Source: Flavobacterium sp.
GTDB taxonomy: Bacteria; Bacteroidota; Bacteroidia; Flavobacteriales; Flavobacteriaceae
Direction of reading: 5' to 3'
Length of the DNA stretch: 7,049 nucleotides
Assembly (NCBI GenBank): GCA_030150335.1
Contig: JASLGC010000316.1
Location: forward strand, 1 to 7,049
Position 1 is the first letter of the stretch. Every line of letters starts with the position of its first letter. The notes under the pieces were generated by a model. The model was not told the origin of the DNA, searched no databases, and was given only the letters and a program-made list of their open reading frames with translations. Below, one piece after another: positions 1 through 5,005 of the stretch. Both the position numbers and the translations under genes were made by a program.

Positions 1-769
1 ATTCCTTTATGCGCAAGCATATTATATACTGCCGATTTAATTAGCTCAACGTTTTCTGCTTGTACGGTTCCTAATTTACCCGCCTCAATACTTAAAGCAG
101 TGATGTCGTCTTGTACCGCTTGTTTAAAAGCATATTTTGCAGGTTCAGTTTTAGTCAAACTATAAGGATAAGAAACGATGTACTCCATTCCGGAAGCCTT
201 AGATAATTGATGTGCTTCTTGTGTTTTTACAGTATTTGATTGATTGTTGTAATAACAAATAAATGGTAATAAATCCTCATTGGCATCTCCACCGTGAATA
301 TCTAAAAACACATCAGAAACCGGAATTATGTTCTTTGTAATCCAATTAGCGATTTGTTCTGTTAGGCTACCATTTGGAGCGCCAGGGAAAGTATTGTTTA
401 AGTTTTTACCATAATGGGATTTACAAAAGGACTTCTTTGATAGAATGAGGCTACGCTTGCCATGGGAATAATAACAATAGTTCCTTTTACTTGAGTTGGG
501 TCAAGTTCTTTTAATAACTCTTGAGTTGCCACAATAAGAGGGTATTCATAACCGTGTATTCCGGCTACAATAGTAAACACTGGACCGTCTTGATTACCCT
601 TCACTATACTAATAGGCAGATAGTGAAAAGCTTTTTGTTTGTTAAACTGAATTATCGTATCTACACGTTGCCCTTTTGCAATGTCTATTATAGTCTTGTG
701 TTTCTGTGCGTTCATTAGTAAAGGAGCAATTAACAATAAGCTAAGGATTAATTTCATTACTCTTGTCAT
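1..769 (-). pseudogene. Secreted succinylglutamate desuccinylase/aspartoacylase-family protein, frameshifted and partial
   Basis: The minus strand encodes a zinc-dependent M14-like amidohydrolase of the AstE/AspA family. Residues 5-21 form a signal peptide (MKLILSLLLIAPLLMNA), so the product should be exported; the ATG at 757 (residue 5) is as plausible a start as the one at 769. The first zinc pair is HxxE in GIHGYEYP (H72, E75), followed by RSPFVNP. The frame then meets TAA at 398-400. Dropping to the next frame at 410 restores the family sequence at once: GKNLNNTFPG, then DIHGGD (third zinc ligand) and SIEAGKLG (catalytic Glu region), open to base 1. The family pattern VNPxDGKNLN is rebuilt by adding one base between 413 and 412, so a single-base deletion broke the gene, unless it is a sequencing error. 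The 3' end lies outside the window. Substrate unknown; secreted members need not act on N-acetylaspartate or succinylglutamate. Confidence 0.88.
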
Positions 770-1059
770 TTTGTTTCGTTTTAGATAGATTAAATATTTT
801 AAGTAATGCTTATCTACTTCTATACCAAACTTGAGATTTTGAAAACAAAATAAGCTATATAAGAAAGGGGATGAACGTAGGATTTATCTATATTTTAGTG
901 ATATATACATGTTTTTGATTCTTTTAAGAGTTGAAATGAGATGGTAGTTTTTACAATTTTACGTAGTCAAAATAGGTCTAACTATCTTAATATGTGTCAA
1001 AGTACTATAAATCCTATATAAATTAAGGGTTGGATGATTGATTTTTGCTCGTAAACTCG

Positions 1060-1087
1060 TTGTATTTAATATTAAATTCTATTTTTG
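1060..1087 (+). promoter_or_regulatory. Bacteroidota-type promoter of the Hc1-like gene
   Basis: TTG at 1060-1062 and TATTTTTG at 1080-1087 match the Bacteroidota -33/-7 promoter (TTG and TAnnTTTG) with a 17-base spacer. Transcription should begin near 1092-1095, giving a leader of about 22-25 bases before the ATG at 1117. The promoter lies downstream of the in-frame ATG at 1045, which argues against that longer start. Confidence 0.7.
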
Positions 1088-1116
1088 CAGCTTTAATATT
1101 AAAAGTAAAAATTACC

Positions 1117-1290
1117 ATGAAAGAATTAATGGAGAAAATCAGTGCAGAGTTTGAAGCATTTACTCAAGATGCTAATTTACAAATGGAAAATGGAAACAAA
1201 GCAGCTGGTACAAGAGCTCGTAAAGCTTCTTTATCTATTGAGAAACTTTTAAAAGAGTTTAGAAAAGCTTCTTTAGAGGCTTCTAAATAA
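1117..1290 (+). CDS. Histone H1-like protein (Hc1 family)
   Basis: This 57-residue protein matches the short Hc1/histone H1-like proteins of Flavobacteria: an amphipathic N-terminal helix (MKELMEKISAEFEAF), the core NGNKAAGTRARKASL at residues 25-39, and a helical IEKLLKEFRKASLE tail. The central Lys/Arg/Ala stretch is the recognisable part. The family is named for chlamydial Hc1, a chromatin-condensing protein; a nucleoid-associated role here is inferred, since these short versions lack the long Lys-rich tail. The start at 1117 gives the usual N-terminus. An in-frame ATG at 1045 would add 24 hydrophobic residues unlike the family, and it precedes the predicted transcription start. The gene has its own promoter and a strong terminator eight bases after the stop, so it is a single-gene unit. 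Confidence 0.87.
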   Translation: MKELMEKISAEFEAFTQDANLQMENGNKAAGTRARKASLSIEKLLKEFRKASLEASK

Positions 1291-1297
1291 TAAAACA

Positions 1298-1335
1298 GAA
1301 AAACTCCTACCGAAAAGTAGGAGTTTTTCGTTTTT
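1298..1335 (+). terminator. Rho-independent terminator of the Hc1-like gene
   Basis: A perfect 13-bp stem, GAAAAACTCCTAC (1298-1310) with GTAGGAGTTTTTC (1317-1329), closes a six-base loop CGAAAA. The stem's own T run and a second TTTTT at 1331-1335 form the tail. It starts eight bases after the stop codon at 1288-1290. The A-rich left arm would also give a U run on the minus strand, so it could work both ways. Confidence 0.9.
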
Positions 1336-1360
1336 AAGAGGGTAAGACAACTATCCTCTT
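1336..1360. repeat. Hairpin next to the Hc1 terminator
   Basis: AAGAGGGTA (1336-1344) pairs with TATCCTCTT (1352-1360) over nine base pairs with one G-T wobble, around a seven-base loop AGACAAC. No T run follows on the plus strand. Read on the minus strand it is followed by AAAAACGAAAAAC, also not a U run, so it is not a normal terminator by itself. Role unknown; it might stabilise a 3' end. Confidence 0.4.
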
Positions 1361-1455
1361 TAGAATCAATACTCTGTATTTTGACTACATCCTTTAAAAT
1401 GGTCAATATAGTAGAAGTTATATTGAACGATAGTGCAACGTAATGTGCATCAGCA

Positions 1456-1498
1456 AGGAGTGCTTATCATGGTGGCACACTTGTGCCTATTATCTCCT
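1456..1498. repeat. Nested inverted repeat
   Basis: A perfect 6-bp inverted repeat GGCACA (1474-1479) / TGTGCC (1482-1487) with only CT between is enclosed by AGGAG (1456-1460) / CTCCT (1494-1498). The very small gap suits a dyad bound by a protein better than an RNA hairpin; the outer arms could be chance. No gene starts nearby to be controlled. Confidence 0.3.
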
Positions 1499-1729
1499 AA
1501 AGTTTATAAAACGTCACAATTCAACCAAAACCCATAGTGTGTTGCTTTGTTATACTTGTTTTTAAGGGTTTTAAAAAGCTCAATTATTAATCTGAATATC
1601 TTAGTCGGATGTGAAATTGTAGGCTCTCCTGTAGCCCAATATGTAGAATTAAGAAGCAATTGTTTAACTGTTTTAAATTATTAACATAGACTTAGTTTAT
1701 CGTTACTTTCTCCATTTGAAGTTTAGGAG

Positions 1730-2340
1730 TACTATCAGTTAAGGTTTCGAATAGTTTAAAAGAAGAAGTCTTATATGATTAACGGTACTTTAAAAGTACT
1801 GTCTATGAAGATTTGCAATAGTTTAATTAAAAAGGTGCTTTTACTTACCCAATATTAAAAAAGTTATGTGTTTATTTAATGCTTTTATAGGGATATTCCT
1901 CACTTACTAGTTTTTGGCCTTGTATTTGCTATTGAAAATAATAATAAGTTGATATTGTGATATATATAAATGTAAGAAAGGTGTTGTGATTGACAACGCT
2001 AATTACATCAATAGTTTACAGTGAAATACTGAGGTATTAACTTTTTCATATTATTAGTCTTTATTGAATACTAATAAAATAAAACAAAGTTTGTGTTTAA
2101 AGTAGTAATCTTTGATATTGAGAAAAGGATGAATTAGTTATTACTCAAGGCTTACTCAATTAAGAGTACTTTAGAGGTAATAGAAAGGTAAATTAGAAAG
2201 TTTGTACAAGTGGTTATGATAAACCATCATTCTAAAATTAAGATAAACCAGTTGAAATACGATTAAGTATTTAAACGATTAAAGATAGTTACATGGACAA
2301 TAATGTAGTTATTGTCAATTCCATCAACTGTTAGATGTAA
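1730..2340 (+). pseudogene. Possible decayed coding sequence, perhaps an immunity-protein-like gene
   Basis: One plus-strand frame gives protein-like stretches broken by stops: YYQLRF (from 1730), MINGTLKVLSM, RDIPHLLVFGLVFAIE (from 1889), FKVVIFDIEKRMN and YSIKSTLEVIER (ending near 2190). A neighbouring frame adds VIDNANYINSLQ (from 1986). The order is reminiscent of small Imm11/DUF1629-type immunity proteins, which often begin with a K/N-YY motif and have an IP-x-x-x-x-x-F segment in the middle, but that resemblance is from memory and weak. No start codon survives before YYQ. A terminator-like hairpin with a plus-strand T-rich tail follows at 2365-2391, as expected if a plus-strand gene once ended there. 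Stops are numerous, so this is old decay if it was ever a gene. Chance is not excluded. Confidence 0.25.
1782..1802. repeat. Short hairpin
   Basis: ACGGTACTT (1782-1790) pairs with AAGTACTGT (1794-1802) over nine base pairs with one G-T wobble and a three-base loop TAA. It lies inside the presumed decayed sequence. No T run follows. Function unknown. Confidence 0.3.
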
Positions 2341-2364
2341 AAAAACAGTACTCAGTTTGCAATT

Positions 2365-2398
2365 AGGGCCGTCACTTTTGATGACAGCCCTTTCTTTT
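2365..2398 (+). terminator. Terminator-like hairpin between the gap and the helicase gene
   Basis: AGGGC (2365-2369) pairs with GCCCT (2387-2391); after one C-A mismatch, GTCA (2371-2374) pairs with TGAC (2382-2385) around the loop CTTTTGA. The plus-strand side continues TTCTTTT, a T-rich tail, while the minus-strand side continues AATTGC, which is poor. It lies 26 bases beyond the helicase stop and may still end that transcript, but its better orientation is for a plus-strand transcript coming from the gap. Confidence 0.55.
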
Positions 2399-2416
2399 AT
2401 CTTATAAGTTTGAGAC

Positions 2417-3727
2417 TTATTCCTTTGCAAGAGCAATCTTTACTTTCTTGTTCTTCAGTTTTGTGTTTTCTAACGTAGCTAACAATGGTTTGATTTTATA
2501 TGAACTAACAGCTACAAACGCTTGGTTATCGCGAACATCAATTAAACCGATGTTTTCTTTGTTCAATCCACCTGTCTTAATTAAATACCCTACGATATCC
2601 ACTTTGTTCACCTTGTCTTTCTTACCAGCACTGATGTAAATAGTTTTAAAGTCAGTTTGGTTGTCAATCTTGTAATTACCATCAAGATTTTCAATAGGCA
2701 AGTCTGGATTGATAAAGCTAAACTTCTCGTCATTTGTTACCATTACATACGCCTTACCAGAAGCTTTCATACGTGCAGTACGCCCATTTCTGTGGATAAA
2801 AGCATCTTCTTTTTCTGGTATTTGATAATGGATAACATGTCCAATTTCAGGAATATCTAATCCACGTGCAGCCAAATCCGTAGCAATAAGAATATGGCAA
2901 CTACCATTTCTAAACTTCATTAAAGCACGTTCGCGGTCTTCTTGTAACAATCCCCCGTGGAATGCGCCATTAGCAACTCCTTTTTTTGTAAGAGTTTCAC
3001 TAATTCTCGCTACTGCATCGCGGTGATTACAGAAAATAAGAATAGTATCTTTTCCAATCTTACCAACTAATTTAATCACAGTTTCCAACTTTTCTTCTGC
3101 AGTAGAAATTACTTGACTAAAAGTAAGGTCTGGCTTTGCTTCAGCTGATTTTAAGAAGTGAATACGCTCAGGGTCTTCAATACCTGTAAATTCAGGGATT
3201 CTCTTTAATGCTGTAGCAGAAGTCAACATTCTAAAGTTGATGTTGTCAAATGAGTTGATGATGTAATCCATATCATCTTGGAATCCCATTTCTAAGGCTT
3301 TGTCAAACTCATCAATTACATAATTCTTTACTGTTTCTGTGTTGAAAGAACCTTCTTCAACGTGAAATGCAACACGTCCAGGCGTACCTACCAATACAGC
3401 AGGAGGCGTACTAAAGTTGTTCAACTCCGTTCTTGTTGAGTGTCCACCATAACATGCATTGATTTTGAAATTAGTTCCCATTTTTTTGAAAACGGTTTCA
3501 ATTTGTAAGGCAAGCTCACGTGAAGGTACAAGGATTACGGCTTGTACTCCTTTTACCTGTGGGTCTAAGCGTGCTACAAGCGGCATTAAGAATGCTACTG
3601 TTTTACCAGAACCAGTTGGTGACAAAAGGATAATGTTACTTTTCTTTTGAGCAGCGTTGAATGCCTTTGTTTGCATATCGTTTAACGCTGGTATATCTAA
3701 ATTTTGAAGTATTTCTGCTTTATTCAT
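2417..3727 (-). CDS. dbpA: DEAD-box ATP-dependent RNA helicase, DbpA type
   Basis: This complete 436-residue cytoplasmic RNA helicase has all the core motifs: motif I SPTGSGKT (36-43), Ia PSRELA (68-73), Ib GTPGR (114-118), II DEFD (139-142), III SAT (170-172), IV LIFCN (230-234), V ATDLAARGLD (282-291) and VI HRNGRTAR (312-319). Motif II is DEFD rather than DEAD; the two acidic residues needed for Mg-ATP are kept. A short Q-motif region precedes at residues 10-22. Residues about 361-434 form a separate domain resembling the DbpA RNA-binding domain (TIYISAGKKDKVNKVDIVGY, then IGLIDVRDNQAFVAV). In E. coli DbpA and B. subtilis YxiN this domain binds the hairpin 92 region of 23S rRNA, so a role in large-subunit assembly is inferred. 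Length fits E. coli DbpA. The start at 3727 gives a normal N-terminus. It is divergent from the fic gene and alone in its unit. The symbol rests on domain architecture only. Confidence 0.95.
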   Translation of the reverse strand: MNKAEILQNLDIPALNDMQTKAFNAAQKKSNIILLSPTGSGKTVAFLMPLVARLDPQVKGVQAVILVPSRELALQIETVFKKMGTNFKINACYGGHSTRTELNNFSTPPAVLVGTPGRVAFHVEEGSFNTETVKNYVIDEFDKALEMGFQDDMDYIINSFDNINFRMLTSATALKRIPEFTGIEDPERIHFLKSAEAKPDLTFSQVISTAEEKLETVIKLVGKIGKDTILIFCNHRDAVARISETLTKKGVANGAFHGGLLQEDRERALMKFRNGSCHILIATDLAARGLDIPEIGHVIHYQIPEKEDAFIHRNGRTARMKASGKAYVMVTNDEKFSFINPDLPIENLDGNYKIDNQTDFKTIYISAGKKDKVNKVDIVGYLIKTGGLNKENIGLIDVRDNQAFVAVSSYKIKPLLATLENTKLKNKKVKIALAKE

Positions 3728-3732
3728 AGGTG

Positions 3733-3740
3733 CAAAGGTA
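3733..3740 (-). promoter_or_regulatory. -7 promoter box of the helicase gene, very close to the ATG
   Basis: Read on the minus strand, 3740-3733 is TACCTTTG, an exact match to the Bacteroidota TAnnTTTG box. It ends five bases before the ATG at 3727-3725, so the transcript would start at or within a few bases of the start codon (leaderless or nearly so). I found no convincing TTG -33 element at the usual distance. Confidence 0.5.
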
Positions 3741-3837
3741 GCTTTATTATTTTTTGGTTTTATTACTAAATAGCGGAATTGGCAAAAAAATAAGTCTGTT
3801 TTGATTTAAAATAGAGAGCTTGGTATAAATAAAGTGA

Positions 3838-3936
3838 ATTACTATCAGTTTGATGTTTAATGGAGTAGAAATTATTTAGAAGAAGCATCAGTTATAGACG
3901 GTATAAATTTTGTAGTAAGGCAAGGTAAATAAGTAT
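3838..3936 (+). pseudogene. Possible short coding remnant upstream of fic
   Basis: From a GTG at 3838 the plus strand reads VNYYQFDV, a stop, then WSRNYLEEASVIDGINFVV and RQGK before TAA near 3928-3930. It shares ACTATCAGTT (3841-3850 and 1731-1740), AGAAGAAG and ACGGTA, in the same order with slightly different spacing, with the decayed stretch at 1730 onward. Both may derive from the 5' end of one small gene family starting with a YYQ-like motif. This is suggestive only; the piece is too short to classify, and low-complexity AT-rich DNA can produce such matches. Confidence 0.2.
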
Positions 3937-3941
3937 ATTTG
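3910..3941 (+). promoter_or_regulatory. Bacteroidota-type promoter of the fic gene
   Basis: TATATTTG at 3934-3941 matches TAnnTTTG exactly. A TTG at 3910-3912 lies 21 bases upstream, within the accepted range for the -33 element. Transcription would begin near 3946-3949, about 21-24 bases before the ATG at 3970. Confidence 0.6.
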
Positions 3942-3969
3942 CTAACAATGCGAACTTAAATAATAGGGG

Positions 3970-4851
3970 ATGATGAATTATATTTCAGTAAGGGAATTTG
4001 CAAAGCAACAAGAAGTATCAGAAACTACAGTTAGAAATCACTGTGCATCTGGAAAAATAGAAGGAGCTTTCAAAGAGGGTAGAGCATGGTGTATTCCAGC
4101 AGATGCAATATTATTGAGAAGTATAGAGCTTCCTAAAAAATCTCTTTTAACTGTTTTGGAAGAACAGAAAGGAAAGGGATTAAAAAAAGGAATATATCAC
4201 TGTACACAAGTAGAGTTTACTTATAATTCAAATCGTATTAAGGGAGTAGAACTAACACGTGATCAAACCCGACATACTTTTGAAACTAATTCCTTTGGAA
4301 CTACTCGCGGATGTGTTAATGTTGATGATGTAATTGAAACAGCAAATCACTTTCGATGTTTCGATATGATTATAGACAATGCGGAGCAAGTATTAACGGA
4401 AGATTTTGTCAAGAAATTGCACGCGCGTTTTAAGGTTGGAACTTCAGATAACGGGAAGGCTTGGTTTAATGTTGGAAAATATAAACAGGAGGTAAATGCA
4501 GTAGATGGATTCTCAGGTTGTCATCCAGAGGAAGTTGGAGAGCAAATGCAAAAGTTGTTTACTACGTATGATAGCTTAGAAGTAAAAACATTGGATAACT
4601 TATTGGAGTTTCATTGTCAATTTCAACAAATCCGCCCTTTTCAAGATTGCAATGGACGCATCGGGCGTTTGATTCTTTATAAAGAGTGTATAAAACATCA
4701 TCTTACACCTTTTATAATAGAAGATGAAATGAAGCAAGATTATTTAAAAGGTATAGGAGAGTGGTCAGCGGACAGAAAACGTTTATTAGAAGTCTGTAAA
4801 ACAGCTCAAAGCGATTACCAGAAAGTACTTAAAAGACATAAGATAGAATAA
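3970..4851 (+). CDS. Fic-domain protein with N-terminal HTH; catalytic His replaced by Arg
   Basis: This complete 293-residue protein has two parts. Residues 3-45 are an excisionase-like helix-turn-helix (ISVREFAKQQEVSETTVRNH, then GRAWCIPADA), which suggests DNA binding. Residues about 78-285 are a Fic domain, normally an AMP-transferase that modifies a Ser, Thr or Tyr hydroxyl. The Fic motif HPFx(D/E)GNGRxxR appears as IRPFQDCNGRIGR (221-233): the catalytic His is R222 and the Gly before Asn is C227, while F224, D226, N228, R230 and R233 are kept. The inhibitory motif (S/T)xxxE(G/N) appears as SNRIKG (87-92), with Lys at 91 instead of Glu. Each change is one base from the usual codon. There are two adjacent ATGs: 3970 follows GGGG directly, and 3973 gives MNYISV, a family-like start. 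The gene has its own promoter and terminator, and no antitoxin or partner gene adjoins it. AMPylation activity is doubtful. Confidence 0.92.
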   Translation: MMNYISVREFAKQQEVSETTVRNHCASGKIEGAFKEGRAWCIPADAILLRSIELPKKSLLTVLEEQKGKGLKKGIYHCTQVEFTYNSNRIKGVELTRDQTRHTFETNSFGTTRGCVNVDDVIETANHFRCFDMIIDNAEQVLTEDFVKKLHARFKVGTSDNGKAWFNVGKYKQEVNAVDGFSGCHPEEVGEQMQKLFTTYDSLEVKTLDNLLEFHCQFQQIRPFQDCNGRIGRLILYKECIKHHLTPFIIEDEMKQDYLKGIGEWSADRKRLLEVCKTAQSDYQKVLKRHKIE

Positions 4852-4858
4852 TAGTCAG

Positions 4859-4891
4859 AACCTCGTAAGTTTTACTTATGAGGTTTTTTTT
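4859..4891 (+). terminator. Rho-independent terminator of fic
   Basis: AACCTCGTAAGT (4859-4870) pairs with ACTTATGAGGTT (4874-4885) over 12 base pairs with one G-T wobble and a TTT loop, followed by an unbroken T run ending at 4891. It begins seven bases after the fic stop codon. Confidence 0.92.
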
Positions 4892-4897
4892 GTTCAA

Positions 4898-4928
4898 ATA
4901 GGCAAGTCCTAATAAATGGACTGCTTAT
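4898..4928. repeat. Hairpin in the convergent fic / DoxX-like gap
   Basis: ATAGGC (4898-4903) plus AGTCC (4905-4909) pair with GGACT (4918-4922) plus GCTTAT (4923-4928), giving 11 base pairs with a bulged A at 4904 and one G-T wobble, around an eight-base loop. The minus-strand gene ends at 5006, so this could lie in its 3' end, but no U run follows on that strand: the sequence next to it is the A run complementary to the fic terminator tail. Its role is unclear. Confidence 0.4.
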
Positions 4929-5005
4929 CTACAACCAACCAACTTTTGAACACTGATGAAATTATAAGAAGTATTGCTATCAACAGCATTTGTTTTGCTT
5001 TTTTA

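Larger units (their letters stand above)
1336..2364. other. Long AT-rich gap without an intact gene
   Basis: About 1 kb with no convincing ORF on either strand and no tRNA or rRNA that I can recognise. It holds several hairpins (1336-1360, 1456-1498, 1782-1802) and a plus-strand frame broken by many stops that may be decayed coding sequence (listed separately). I found no exact TAnnTTTG promoter box on either strand. Two stretches of one plus-strand frame at 1427-1534 and 1538-1682 are separated by a single TAG at 1535-1537; their translation is not recognisable. Confidence 0.6.

Noticed and set aside
521..718. Plus-strand 65-codon ORF
   Set aside because: It is the antisense shadow of the hydrolase gene, whose minus-strand frame holds family motifs; the plus-strand translation has no recognisable domain.
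1164..1406. Minus-strand 80-codon ORF
   Set aside because: It runs antisense through the Hc1-like gene and its terminator, and its sequence is a low-complexity shadow.
1336..2364. CRISPR array, tRNA or insertion sequence in the long gap
   Set aside because: No regularly spaced repeats, no cloverleaf and no terminal inverted repeats or transposase fragments were seen; recurring AATAGTTTA words are short and irregularly placed.
2448..2860. Plus-strand ORFs at 2448-2639 and 2657-2860
   Set aside because: Both are antisense to the helicase, which has all its motifs on the minus strand.
3459..3650. Plus-strand 63-codon ORF
   Set aside because: Antisense to helicase motifs I and Ia; no independent support.
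3966..3969. GGGG as a Shine-Dalgarno sequence for fic
   Set aside because: It touches the first ATG and is only three bases from the second, too close for normal pairing; Bacteroidota generally do not rely on this element.
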